NCBI GenBank assembly: GCA_947626495.1
Contig: CANQSJ010000015.1
Coordinates: 1-58,663 of the forward strand
Reading direction: 5' to 3'
From: an uncultured Oscillospiraceae bacterium
GTDB taxonomy: Bacteria > Bacillota > Clostridia > Oscillospirales > Oscillospiraceae
Length of the DNA stretch: 58,663 bases
Shown here: positions 26,430-34,838 of the stretch, one piece after another
Layout of the letters: the number at the start of each line of letters is the position of its first letter
Numbering within the stretch: position 1 is the first letter of the stretch
Notes under the pieces: generated by a model
Databases searched by the model: none
Seen by the model: only the letters and a program-made list of their open reading frames with translations
What the model was told of the DNA's origin: nothing
Translations under genes and position numbers: made by a program

Positions 26430-27662
26430 ATGGACATCGCCATCATCGGCGGCGGCGCGTCCGGCCTGGCGGCGGCTCTGGCCGCCCGGGAGAGCCTGGC
26501 AAACGCCGTCACCGTCTATGAGCGCCAGAACCGGGTGGGACGAAAGCTCCTGGCCACGGGAAACGGCCGCTGCAACCTGACCAACCGGGGCGCGTCGCCG
26601 GAGAATTACCACGGCCAGGACCCGGCCTTCGCCGGGCCGGCGCTGTACCGCTTCGGGCCGGAAAAGACGCTGGAGTGGTTCCGGAGCCTGGGTCTGGTCA
26701 CGCGCACGGAGCCCTCCGGCCGGGTCTATCCCCTGTCGGACACCGCGGGGAGTGTGGTGGATGTGCTGCGCCTGGCCCTGGAGGCCCGGGGCGGATCCAT
26801 CCAGTGCGGCGCGCCCATCGCCCGGGCGGAAAAGCGGGGGGACGCCTTTCTCCTCACCGGGCCGCTGGGCGAGCAGTTCACCTGCGAGCGGCTCATCGTG
26901 GCCTGCGGCGGGGCCGCCGGGGCCCGGGTGGGCGGCGTCCGCTCCGGCTATGACATCCTCCGCTCCTTCGGCCACGGTTGCACGCAGCTGCGGCCGTCCC
27001 TGGTGCAGCTGAAGACGGACAACACCTGGACCCGGGCCATGAAGGGCGTGCGCACCCAGGCGGCCGTCGTCCTGGAGCGCGGCGGCCAGACCCTGGCCAG
27101 CGCCTCCGGCGAGGTCCAGTTCACCGACTACGGCCTCACCGGCCCGGCCGTCTATGACATCTCCCGCGCCGCCTCCCTCCAACAGGAGGGGGCCACGGTG
27201 TGCCTGCGGCTGCTGCCGGAGCTGGAGAAAGTTGACATAATTCAATACATGGAAAACAAAAGAAACAGTTTTCCCGATCATAAAGCGGAAAATCTGTTGA
27301 GCGGCGTTTTACATAATTCTATCGCCCGCACGGTGCTCCGCCGGACCCAGATCCCCCTGGAGGCACGGCTGTGGGCGCTGTCCGACGCAGCGCTGGACCA
27401 GATCGCGGACACCCTGGAGCGGTTCGAGTTCCCCCTCATGGGCACCCTGGGCTTTGAGGACGCCCAGGTCACCTCCGGCGGCACGGACACCGCCGGCTTC
27501 GATCCGGAGACGCTGGAAAGCCGGCTGGTGCCGGGGCTTTACGCCTGCGGCGAGGTGCTGGACGTGGACGGGGACTGCGGCGGCTACAACCTGCAGTGGG
27601 CTTGGTCCAGCGGGCGTCTGGCGGGCCTGGCCGCCGGCGGACTGCTGGAGGAGCTGGCATGA
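26430..27662 (+). CDS. BaiN/RdsA-family flavoprotein
   Basis: 410-residue NAD(P)/FAD-dependent oxidoreductase of the HI0933-like family (BaiN/RdsA). FAD-binding GGGASGLAAALAA (7-19), VGRKLLATGNGRCNLTN, and near the end GEVLDVDGDCGGYNLQWAWSSG, which closes the FAD site. BaiN acts in bile-acid 7-dehydroxylation in some gut Clostridia, but most members have unknown substrates, so no pathway can be assigned. An AT-rich island at about 27225-27320, with two copies of the GTTNACATAAT motif, interrupts otherwise GC-rich coding sequence. Stop overlaps the next gene (ATGA). Confidence 0.88.
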   Translation: MDIAIIGGGASGLAAALAARESLANAVTVYERQNRVGRKLLATGNGRCNLTNRGASPENYHGQDPAFAGPALYRFGPEKTLEWFRSLGLVTRTEPSGRVYPLSDTAGSVVDVLRLALEARGGSIQCGAPIARAEKRGDAFLLTGPLGEQFTCERLIVACGGAAGARVGGVRSGYDILRSFGHGCTQLRPSLVQLKTDNTWTRAMKGVRTQAAVVLERGGQTLASASGEVQFTDYGLTGPAVYDISRAASLQQEGATVCLRLLPELEKVDIIQYMENKRNSFPDHKAENLLSGVLHNSIARTVLRRTQIPLEARLWALSDAALDQIADTLERFEFPLMGTLGFEDAQVTSGGTDTAGFDPETLESRLVPGLYACGEVLDVDGDCGGYNLQWAWSSGRLAGLAAGGLLEELA

Positions 27663-29224
27663 TCCGGCTCCGGAACGTGGCCCTGGGATTGGACGAGAGC
27701 GAGCAGCTGCTGGCCGCCCGGGCGGAGGAAAAGCTGAAAGCGCCGGTGTCCGCCGTGACCGTCGCCCGCAGGGCCGTGGACGCCCGGCGCAAGTCGGACG
27801 TGCACTTTATCTACACCCTGGACGTATCCCTCCGGGACGAGGCCTCCGCCCTGGCCCGGTGCCGGGACGCCTCCCCCGCCCCGAAAAACGACTACGCCCC
27901 TCCCCTGCCCCCACAGCTGCCGGCGGAGCGGCCGGTGGTGGTGGGCTTCGGCCCGGCGGGCATGTTCGCGGCGCTGGCCCTGGCCATGGCGGGGCTGCGG
28001 CCCCTGGTGCTGGAGCGGGGCGAGGACGCCGCCGCCCGCACCGCCAAGGTGGAGCGGCTGCGCCGGGAGGGCGTTCTCGACCCGGAGAGCAACATCCAGT
28101 TCGGCGAGGGCGGCGCCGGAGCGTTTTCCGACGGCAAGCTGACCACCGGCGTGAAGGACCGGCGCATCCCCTGGGTTCTGGACCAGCTGGTCCGGGCAGG
28201 CGCGCCAGTTGACATAACTTTTGAAGCCAAGCCCCACATCGGCACCGACCTTCTCCCGGGCGTATGCGCGGGCATCCGCCGGCGCATCGAATCGCTGGGC
28301 GGCGAGGTGCGCTTCTCCACCCGCCTGGAGGCGCTGGAGACGTCGGGCGGAAGGCTGACCGCCGCCGTGACCGCCGCAGGCGAGCGGATCCCCTGTTCGG
28401 CCCTCATCCTGGCCTGCGGCCACAGCGCCCGGGACACGTTTGATATGTTATGTAAACTTATCCCCATGGCCCCCAAGCCCTTCGCCATGGGCGTGCGCAT
28501 CGAACATCTGCAGCGGGACACGGACAGGGCCCAGTACGGCCCCTTCGCCGGCCACCCTGCCCTCCCTCCCGCGGACTATGCCCTGGCGGCGGAGCTGCCC
28601 GGCGGCCGCCGGTGCTATACCTTCTGCATGTGCCCCGGGGGCGAGGTGGTCCCCGCCGCCAGCGAGCCTGGGATGGTCTGTACCAACGGCGCCAGCCCTT
28701 ATAGAAGAAATTATGTTAACTCCAACGCCGCCCTTCTGGCGGCCCTCGCCCCGGAGGATTTCCCCTATCCGGGCGTGCTGGGCGGGATGCGCTGGCAGCG
28801 GGAGCTGGAGCGGCGGGCCTTCGAGGCCGCCGGCGGCGGCTACCGGGCCCCGGCGCAGACCGTGGGCAGTTTTCTCCACGGCGGGCCCTCTGTCTTCGGG
28901 CGGGTGGTCCCCTCCTACGCGCCGGGCGTGGCGGCAGTTGATTTACATAATATTCTCCCCTCGGTTATCACGGGCACCGTCGCCGGGGCGCTGCCCCTTT
29001 TCGAACGGAAGCTGCGCGGCTTCGCAGACCCGGAGGCGGTGCTCACCGGTCCGGAGACCCGCTCCTCCTCCCCCGTACGGATGCTGCGCACGGACACCCT
29101 CCAATCCCCCGCCCTGGCGGGACTGTTCCCCTGCGGGGAAGGGGCCGGCTGGGCCGGCGGGATCATGTCCGCCGCCGTGGACGGTCTTCGCTGCGCCGAG
29201 GCGCTGATCGCCTCCCTGGGCTGA
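27659..29224 (+). CDS. FAD-dependent dehydrogenase, COG2509 type
   Basis: 521-residue flavoprotein. A small N-terminal domain (about 1-85) precedes the FAD Rossmann fold with GFGPAGMFAALALA (about 95-108); FGEGGAGAFSDGKLTT and PSVITGTVAGALP, and the C-terminal LFPCGEGAGWAGGIMSAAVDGLR are the family marks. Function unknown; it is often encoded near cofactor or tRNA-modification genes. The start at 27659 overlaps the upstream flavoprotein's stop. Four copies of the AT-rich GTTNACATAAT motif occur in this gene. Confidence 0.88.
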   Translation: MIRLRNVALGLDESEQLLAARAEEKLKAPVSAVTVARRAVDARRKSDVHFIYTLDVSLRDEASALARCRDASPAPKNDYAPPLPPQLPAERPVVVGFGPAGMFAALALAMAGLRPLVLERGEDAAARTAKVERLRREGVLDPESNIQFGEGGAGAFSDGKLTTGVKDRRIPWVLDQLVRAGAPVDITFEAKPHIGTDLLPGVCAGIRRRIESLGGEVRFSTRLEALETSGGRLTAAVTAAGERIPCSALILACGHSARDTFDMLCKLIPMAPKPFAMGVRIEHLQRDTDRAQYGPFAGHPALPPADYALAAELPGGRRCYTFCMCPGGEVVPAASEPGMVCTNGASPYRRNYVNSNAALLAALAPEDFPYPGVLGGMRWQRELERRAFEAAGGGYRAPAQTVGSFLHGGPSVFGRVVPSYAPGVAAVDLHNILPSVITGTVAGALPLFERKLRGFADPEAVLTGPETRSSSPVRMLRTDTLQSPALAGLFPCGEGAGWAGGIMSAAVDGLRCAEALIASLG

Positions 29225-29241
29225 ACGGTTTTCTGCGAAAA

Positions 29242-29275
29242 AAACGCGGTGCTTTCGCACCGCGTTTCGTTTTTT
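29242..29275. terminator. Terminator after the flavoprotein pair
   Basis: AAACGCGGTGC, TTTC loop, GCACCGCGTTT, then CGTTTTTT; an A-run precedes it, so it can also serve the convergent gene at 29282. Confidence 0.85.
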
Positions 29276-29281
29276 ATTCGC

Positions 29282-29596
29282 TCACTGTATGTCGTCTTTC
29301 AGCATTTTTCTGTACTTCACAGCGACGTAGGCACCGTAGGCAAGGCCGGGGACCAGCGACCCGATCAGGACGATCGTACGGACGTTCTGCCCCATGGCCA
29401 CAAAGCCGGTGATCAGCGTCCCGGCGATCCAAAATACGCCCAGGATCACCTCCGCGACGGACATGTCCCGGCCGTAAGCCGCCGTCCAGCTCCGTCCCTG
29501 GTACTTGATGGGGATCCGGACCTTCCCCATGAGACCGGCGATGCCGAATACCAGCTCCAGCACGCCCAGCGCCAAAAGGCCAATATCCAAGCCCAT
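29282..29596 (-). CDS. Small membrane protein, function unknown
   Basis: 104 residues with three hydrophobic segments (about 3-22, 47-68 and 74-92) and a basic C-terminus (KYRKMLKDD). The start MGLDIGLLALGVLELVFGIAG follows GTAAGGAGG, a strong site. It lies 10 bases downstream of pnp and is probably on the same transcript. No family recognised. Confidence 0.7.
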   Translation of the reverse strand: MGLDIGLLALGVLELVFGIAGLMGKVRIPIKYQGRSWTAAYGRDMSVAEVILGVFWIAGTLITGFVAMGQNVRTIVLIGSLVPGLAYGAYVAVKYRKMLKDDIQ

Positions 29597-29606
29597 GGCG
29601 CCCTCC

Positions 29607-31754
29607 TTACTCCGCGTCGGGCCGGTCGATGGGCAGTCCCGCCTGCTGGCGCTCCTTGATGGCGTCCTTGCGGCTGAGGTTGACCCGGCCCCGGTCGTCG
29701 ATCTCGCTGACCTTGACCCAGGTCCAGTCGCCCACGTCCAGCACGTCCTCCACCTTCTCGGTGCGCTTGAACTCCAGGTCCTTGATGTGGACCATGCCGT
29801 CCTTGCCAGGCACCAGCTCGATGAAGGCGCCGATGGGGATGATGCGCACGCACTTGCCGTAGTACAGCTGCCCCACCTCGGGCACGAACACGATGTTGTC
29901 GATGGTCTTCTTGGCGGCGCGGCAGGCGGCGATGTCCTCGGAGGCGATATAGATGGTTCCGTCGTCCTCGATGTCGATCTTGCAGCCGGTGTCGGCGGTG
30001 ATCTTCTGGATCACCTTGCCGCCGGAGCCGATGACCTCCCGGATCTTGTCCGGATCGATGGTCATCTTGATCATCTTGGGGGCGGTGGCGGCCAGCTCCT
30101 TGCGGGGCTCGCTGATCACGGGCAGCATGATCTCGTCCAGGATCTGGATGCGGGCCTCCCGGGTGATCTCCAGGGCGTTCTTCACGATCTCGTGCTTCAG
30201 GCCGTCGTTTTTCAGATCCATCTGGATGGCGGTGATGCCCTTCTTGGTGCCGGCCACCTTGAAGTCCATCTCGCCGTGGAAGTCCTCCACGCCCTGGATG
30301 TCGATGAAGGTGGTGAAGTCGTCGCCGTCCTGGATGAGGCCGCAGCTGATGCCGGCCACGGGGGCCTTGATGGGCACGCCGGCGGCCATCAGGCTCAGGG
30401 TGGTGCCGCAGATGGAGCCCTGGGAGGTGGAGCCGTTGGAGGAGAGCACCTCGCTGACCACGCGGATGGCGTAGGGGAACTCCTCTACCGGCGGGATGAC
30501 GGCCTCCAGGGCCTTCTCCACCAGGGCGCCGTGGCCATACTCACGGCGGGAGGTGGAGCGGCTGGCCCGGGCCTCGCCGGTGGAATAGCTGGGCATGTTG
30601 TAGTGGTGCATGAACCGCTTCTCCTCCTCTTCCCAGATGGTATCCAGCTTCTGGGCGGCGGAGAGGGTGTTCAGGGTGGTGATGGACAGCACCTGGGTCT
30701 GGCCGCGGGTGAACAGCGCGGAGCCGTGGACGTCGGGGATCACGTCCACCTGGCTGTCCAGAGGACGGATCTCATTCATGGCGCGGCCGTCCACACGCTT
30801 GCCGGCCAGCAGCCACTTTTTGACCACCTTTTTCTGCAGCTTATAGAGGATCTCGTCCATGTACTGCATCATGTCGGGATGCTCTTCGCCGTACTTTTCC
30901 TGCATGGCGGTGACCCACTCGTTGACACGGGCCTCCCGGACGTTCTTGTCGTCGGTGTCCATGCAGTACTCCATGCCCTCGAACTCGTTGGCGACCAGCT
31001 TTTCAAACAGCTCGTCGTCGAAGGCGGCGTGCTCGTACTCGAACTTGGGCTTGCCCACCTCGGCCACCATCTGGTCGATCAGGTCCAGCACGCTCTGCAG
31101 CTTCTCATGGGCCTGGACGATGCCCTCATACATCACGTCCTCGGGGATCTCCTTGGCCTCGGCCTCGATCATGACGATCTTCTTGTGGGTGGCGGCCACG
31201 GTGACGGTCATCTGGTTGACCGCCTTCTCGGCGTGGGTGGGGTTGAACAGGTACTTCTCCCCGTCCCAGCCCAGCACGATGCCGGCGATGGGGCCGTTGA
31301 AGGGGATGTCGGAGATGGACACGGCGGCGGCCGCGCCGATCATGGCGGTGATCTCGGGAGAGCAGTCCCTATCCACGTTCATGACCTCGCAGGCGATGAC
31401 CACGTCGTTTCTGAGGTCGGAGGGGAACAGGGGGCGCATGGGCCGGTCGATGAGCCGGCTGGCCAGCACCGCGGGCAGAGAGGGGCGGCCCTCACGGCGC
31501 AGGAAGGAGCCGGGGATGCGGCCCACGGCGTAGAGCTTCTCGTTGAAGTCCACGGCGAGAGGGAAATAGTCGATGCCGTCCTTGGGGCGGGCGGAGGCGG
31601 TGGCGGTGCACAGGACGGTGGTCTTGCCATACTGCACCAGCACGGCGGCGTTGCACAGCTCGGCCATCCGGCCCACCTCCATCTTCAGAGGCCGGCCGCA
31701 GAAGTCCATCTCCCAGCGGTGCAGATTGTCGAATTGTTTGTGTTTGATGATCAT
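29607..31754 (-). CDS. pnp: Polyribonucleotide nucleotidyltransferase
   Basis: 3'-to-5' phosphorolytic exoribonuclease. 715 residues, normal length. Two RNase PH cores are seen (LCTATASARPKDGIDYFPLAVDF in the first; YGHGALVEKALEAVIP and DFHGEMDFKVAGT, with the catalytic Asp, in the second), followed by a KH domain (IREVIGSGGKVIQKI) and an S1 domain (YYGKCVRIIPIGAFIELVPGKDG). It follows rpsO, the classical rpsO-pnp arrangement, but a MITE-like repeat separates them. Confidence 0.97.
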   Translation of the reverse strand: MIIKHKQFDNLHRWEMDFCGRPLKMEVGRMAELCNAAVLVQYGKTTVLCTATASARPKDGIDYFPLAVDFNEKLYAVGRIPGSFLRREGRPSLPAVLASRLIDRPMRPLFPSDLRNDVVIACEVMNVDRDCSPEITAMIGAAAAVSISDIPFNGPIAGIVLGWDGEKYLFNPTHAEKAVNQMTVTVAATHKKIVMIEAEAKEIPEDVMYEGIVQAHEKLQSVLDLIDQMVAEVGKPKFEYEHAAFDDELFEKLVANEFEGMEYCMDTDDKNVREARVNEWVTAMQEKYGEEHPDMMQYMDEILYKLQKKVVKKWLLAGKRVDGRAMNEIRPLDSQVDVIPDVHGSALFTRGQTQVLSITTLNTLSAAQKLDTIWEEEEKRFMHHYNMPSYSTGEARASRSTSRREYGHGALVEKALEAVIPPVEEFPYAIRVVSEVLSSNGSTSQGSICGTTLSLMAAGVPIKAPVAGISCGLIQDGDDFTTFIDIQGVEDFHGEMDFKVAGTKKGITAIQMDLKNDGLKHEIVKNALEITREARIQILDEIMLPVISEPRKELAATAPKMIKMTIDPDKIREVIGSGGKVIQKITADTGCKIDIEDDGTIYIASEDIAACRAAKKTIDNIVFVPEVGQLYYGKCVRIIPIGAFIELVPGKDGMVHIKDLEFKRTEKVEDVLDVGDWTWVKVSEIDDRGRVNLSRKDAIKERQQAGLPIDRPDAE

Positions 31755-31853
31755 TCGTATTTTTTCCTTTCCTTACGTCCAATTTCTATCCAGAAAACCC
31801 GTGGGAACGGGTAAACTTTCAGCAAACTATCGCCGTAGGCGATACATTATGGA

Positions 31854-31980
31854 AGGCCCCCTTGTGCAAAGGGGGCTGTCACGCGTCAGCGTGACTGGGG
31901 GATTGTTTCTCTGTCGCAGTGCGCAGTAACAACCCCTCTGGCCGCCTTTGGCGGCCACCTCCCCTTGCGCAGGGGAGGCG
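31854..31980. repeat. MITE-like multi-hairpin interspersed repeat
   Basis: Four hairpins in a row: CCCCCTTGTGCAAAGGGGG, GTCACGCgtcaGCGTGAC, GGCCGCCtttGGCGGCC and CTCCCCTTGCGCAGGGGAG. Between them GGGGGATTGTT and AACAACCCCTC can pair, giving a cloverleaf. The layout, near mirror symmetry and non-coding nature match the small non-autonomous repeats common between genes of Oscillospirales (recognition from memory). Confidence 0.7.
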
Positions 31981-31999
31981 TTCAAAGCGGTATAAAGAA

Positions 32000-32032
32000 T
32001 TGAGTGGGACAGTATGAACTTGTCCCACTCAA
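32000..32032 (-). terminator. Hairpin downstream of rpsO
   Basis: Perfect 12-base stem TTGAGTGGGACA / TGTCCCACTCAA with a 9-base loop. On the rpsO strand the tail is not T-rich, so it may be a processing site or weak terminator; on the other strand an A-run follows. Confidence 0.5.
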
Positions 32033-32066
32033 AAAACCTTCATACCCCTCAGTGTAAGTAAGAAAC

Positions 32067-32333
32067 TTACTTACGGATGCCCAGCTTGGCGATGATGGCG
32101 CGGTAGCGCTCGATGTCGTTCTTGGCCACGTAGTCCAGCAGACGGCGGCGCTTGCCGATCATCTTGAACAGGCCCATACGGCTGTGATTGTCCTTCTTGT
32201 GCACCTTCAGGTGCTCGGTGAGCTGGTTGATGCGCTCGGTGAGGATGGCGATCTGGACCTCCGGGGAGCCGGTGTCGCCCTCATGGGTCTTGTTGGCTTC
32301 GATGATTGCGGTCTTTTGATCCTTGGTGATCAT
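32067..32333 (-). CDS. rpsO: 30S ribosomal protein S15
   Basis: 88-residue S15 that binds 16S rRNA in the 30S platform. The full pattern is visible: [35 protein letters not shown], then [32 protein letters not shown]. It heads the rpsO-pnp unit, with a good promoter 90 to 120 bases upstream. A GGAAGGG ribosome site lies about 10 bases before ATG. Confidence 0.98.
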   Translation of the reverse strand: MITKDQKTAIIEANKTHEGDTGSPEVQIAILTERINQLTEHLKVHKKDNHSRMGLFKMIGKRRRLLDYVAKNDIERYRAIIAKLGIRK

Positions 32334-32424
32334 GGTATTTTGCCCTTCCTTTCGGTTTTTCTAATCCCTTCGTCTGAGTGAGGGGCTGCGCCCCGGACCA
32401 AGAGCGAGGGTTCCAAGCTCTGGT

Positions 32425-32453
32425 ACTATACCATACATTGCCCCGTTTGTCAA
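32425..32453 (-). promoter_or_regulatory. Promoter of rpsO (-pnp)
   Basis: On the minus strand TTGACA (32453-32448), 17 bases, TATAGT (32430-32425). It is back-to-back with the plus-strand promoter at 32482. Confidence 0.8.
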
Positions 32454-32481
32454 AAATTATTTTGCCGGCGCCCGACCGCCC

Positions 32482-32510
32482 TTGCAATCCGGGAGGAGTT
32501 GGATTATAAT
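32482..32510 (+). promoter_or_regulatory. Promoter of the small membrane protein gene
   Basis: TTGCAA (32482-32487), 17 bases, TATAAT (32505-32510), followed by a 50-base leader with AAGGAGGT before ATG 32563. Confidence 0.75.
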
Positions 32511-32562
32511 ATACCAAAATATATCGAAGTGATAAGCCTGCGTCTGGACAAGGAGGTGCCCT

Positions 32563-32781
32563 ATGAACTTCAAAGACTCATACTTCAAAAACTCACCGCT
32601 GCTCCATTTTATCACCGGGACCTTATGGTTTGTAGTAGCAGCCGTAATCGCATACAAAATGCGGTCATTTCCAGGCTTCGTTTTCCGGCTGCCTATCCTC
32701 ACCTGCATCGTAGGGATCGGCTATTACGCTCGGGGCATTTATTTGATAGCAAAAAACCGGCAGCGGAATGAAAGCCATTAA
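32563..32781 (+). CDS. Small AT-rich two-helix membrane protein, unknown
   Basis: 72 residues, MNFKDSYFKNSPLLHFITGTLW, with two hydrophobic segments (about 14-30 and 38-60) and a polar C-terminus. Base composition is clearly lower in GC than the flanking genes. It has its own promoter, a strong AAGGAGGTG site and a downstream hairpin, so it is likely expressed despite standing alone between rpsO and typA. Family not recognised; acquisition by transfer is plausible. Confidence 0.65.
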   Translation: MNFKDSYFKNSPLLHFITGTLWFVVAAVIAYKMRSFPGFVFRLPILTCIVGIGYYARGIYLIAKNRQRNESH

Positions 32782-32825
32782 ACGCGGCAGGCAAATCCCC
32801 GTTCACCGCGCTGAGAGCAAATGAT

Positions 32826-32854
32826 CCGCCTCCCCCGGAACCCGGGGGAGGCGG
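32826..32854. terminator. Terminator between small membrane protein and typA
   Basis: Thirteen-base GC-rich stem CCGCCTCCCCCGG and complement with a 3-base loop; the plus-strand tail TCTTGTCTTATTT is moderately T-rich, the minus side less so. Confidence 0.65.
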
Positions 32855-32861
32855 TCTTGTC

Positions 32862-34673
32862 TTATTTCCGGAACTGGTTCTTCATCCGCTTTTCGTGGTT
32901 GAGAATGGCCTTGCGCAGGCGCAGGTGCTCCGGCGTGACCTCCAGCAGCTCGTCGTCCGCCATGAACTCCAGGCACTGCTCCAGACTCATCTGCTTGGGC
33001 GGGATGAGCCGCAGCGCCTCGTCGGAGCCGGAGGCCCGGGTGTTGGTCAGGTGCTTGGAGCGGCACACGTTCACCACGATGTCCTCCTTCTTGGGGCTCT
33101 CCCCCACCACCATGCCGGCGTACACCATGGTGCCCGGCGTGATGAACAGCGCGCCCCGGTCCTGGGCGTTCCACAATCCGTATGCCACCGCCTCGCCGGT
33201 CTCGAAGGCGATGAGAGAGCCGGTGTTGCGCCGCTTCACCTCCCCCTTCACGGGGGCGTAGGAGTCGAATACCGAGGCCATAATGCCCTCGCCCCGGGTA
33301 TCGGTGAGAAACTCGCTGCGGTAGCCGAAAAGGCCACGGGTGGGCACCAGAAATTCCAGCTTCATCCGCTCGCCCACCGGCGTCATCTGGATGAACTCGC
33401 CCTTTCTCTGGCCCAGCTTCTCCATCACCGAGCCCATGCTCTCCGCCGGCACATCCAGCACCACCCGCTCCATGGGCTCGCACTGCTTGCCGTCGATCTC
33501 CCTATACAGCACCCGGGCCGGGGACACGGCGAACTCATACCCCTCCCGGCGCATGGTCTCGATGAGGATGGACAGGTGCATCTCCCCCCGGCCGGCCACG
33601 TTGAACGCGTCGGTGGTATCCGTCTCCGTCACCCGCAGGGACACGTCCTTCAATGTCTCCTGCTCCAGGCGCTGGCGGATGTTCCGGCTGGTGACGTACT
33701 TGCCCTCCCGGCCGGCGAAGGGGCTGTCGTTGACGGAGAAGGTCATCTCGATGGTGGGGGCGGAGATCTTCACGAAGGGCAGCGGCTCCGGCGCCTCGGG
33801 GGCGCAGATGGTGTCGCCGATGGTCACGTCGCCGATACCGCTCATAGCGATGATGTTGCCCGCCTCCGACGCCGTCACCGGCGCCCGGCCCAGGGGCTCG
33901 AACTCATACATGCTCACCGCCTTGGCGTGGCGCACCGGCCGCTCGTTGTGGTAATCGCACACCACGATCTCCTGGTTCTGGGTGACGCGGCCCCGCTCCA
34001 CCCGGCCGATGGCGATCCGGCCCACGTATTCGTTGTAATCCAGGGAGCTGACCAGCATCTGGAAGGGCTCGTCCAGCCGTCTGTCCGGGGCGGGAATATA
34101 GTCGACGATGGCCCGGAAGAGGGGCTCCAGGTCCGTGCCCGGGGTGTCCGGGCTGACGGAGCAGGTGCCCTGGCGGGCGGAGGCGAAAAGCATGGGGCTG
34201 TCCAGCTGCTCGTCGGTGCAGCCCAGGTCCATGAGCAGCTCCAGCACCTCGTCGATGACCTCATAGACCCGCTGGTCCGGCCGGTCCACCTTGTTGACCA
34301 CCACGATGACCTTGTGGCCCAGCTGCAGGGCGTGCTCCAGCACGAACCGGGTCTGGGGCATGGGCCCCTCGGCCGCGTCCACCAGCAGCAGCACGCCGTT
34401 GACCATCTTCAGGATCCGCTCCACCTCGCCGCCGAAGTCGGCGTGGCCCGGGGTGTCCACGATGTTGATCTTCACGTCCCCGTAGTGGATGGCGGTGTTC
34501 TTGGCCAGGATGGTGATGCCCCGCTCCCGCTCCAGGTCGCCGGAGTCCATGATCCGCTCCTGGACCTGCTGGTTCTGGCGGAAGGCGCCGGACTGGCGGA
34601 GCATGGCGTCCACCAGGGTGGTCTTGCCGTGGTCCACGTGGGCGATGATGGCGATGTTTCTAAGCTCTTGCAT
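32862..34673 (-). CDS. typA: Translational GTPase TypA/BipA
   Basis: Ribosome-associated GTPase needed under stress and for 50S assembly. 603 residues, usual length. G1 [16 protein letters not shown] (9-24), G2 in [10 protein letters not shown]3 [13 protein letters not shown]4 NKVDR, then domain II, EF-G-like domains III and V ([21 protein letters not shown]) and the TypA-specific C-terminal part ending VRSKHL-like [21 protein letters not shown]. Own promoter upstream. Confidence 0.97.
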   Translation of the reverse strand: MQELRNIAIIAHVDHGKTTLVDAMLRQSGAFRQNQQVQERIMDSGDLERERGITILAKNTAIHYGDVKINIVDTPGHADFGGEVERILKMVNGVLLLVDAAEGPMPQTRFVLEHALQLGHKVIVVVNKVDRPDQRVYEVIDEVLELLMDLGCTDEQLDSPMLFASARQGTCSVSPDTPGTDLEPLFRAIVDYIPAPDRRLDEPFQMLVSSLDYNEYVGRIAIGRVERGRVTQNQEIVVCDYHNERPVRHAKAVSMYEFEPLGRAPVTASEAGNIIAMSGIGDVTIGDTICAPEAPEPLPFVKISAPTIEMTFSVNDSPFAGREGKYVTSRNIRQRLEQETLKDVSLRVTETDTTDAFNVAGRGEMHLSILIETMRREGYEFAVSPARVLYREIDGKQCEPMERVVLDVPAESMGSVMEKLGQRKGEFIQMTPVGERMKLEFLVPTRGLFGYRSEFLTDTRGEGIMASVFDSYAPVKGEVKRRNTGSLIAFETGEAVAYGLWNAQDRGALFITPGTMVYAGMVVGESPKKEDIVVNVCRSKHLTNTRASGSDEALRLIPPKQMSLEQCLEFMADDELLEVTPEHLRLRKAILNHEKRMKNQFRK

Positions 34674-34716
34674 GATCGTTGTTCACTCTTTTCCTTGGTA
34701 TGCACACAGTTTTGTT

Positions 34717-34745
34717 ATTTTATCACGCCCCGGGCCCGATTGCAA
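34717..34745 (-). promoter_or_regulatory. Promoter of typA
   Basis: On the minus strand TTGCAA (34745-34740), 17 bases, TAAAAT (34722-34717). Confidence 0.7.
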
Positions 34746-34795
34746 CCGCCTTGCGCCGAAAAAGATCGCCGCCCGGCGCTCTTCCCCCTGACAGC

Positions 34796-34837
34796 GGACC
34801 CAAAGGGGCCGCCCTGCAGGGCGGCCCCTTTGGGTCC
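34796..34837. repeat. 42-base perfect palindrome
   Basis: Perfectly self-complementary from GGACCCAAAGGGG to CCCCTTTGGGTCC, centred on CTGCAG. It sits just after the stop of the surface protein gene and upstream of the typA promoter. RNA from the surface protein gene would form a hairpin of about 19 base pairs, but no T-run follows on that strand. Confidence 0.8.
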
Positions 34838-34838
34838 G

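Larger units (their letters stand above)
31755..32066. other. Gene-free rpsO-pnp intergenic region
   Basis: 312 bases without a gene. From the rpsO side (minus) it holds a 12-base-stem hairpin (32000-32032), a MITE-like multi-hairpin repeat (31854-31980), a small hairpin TATCGCC/GGCGATA (31829-31845) and the leader of pnp. No promoter of its own for pnp is obvious. Confidence 0.7.
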
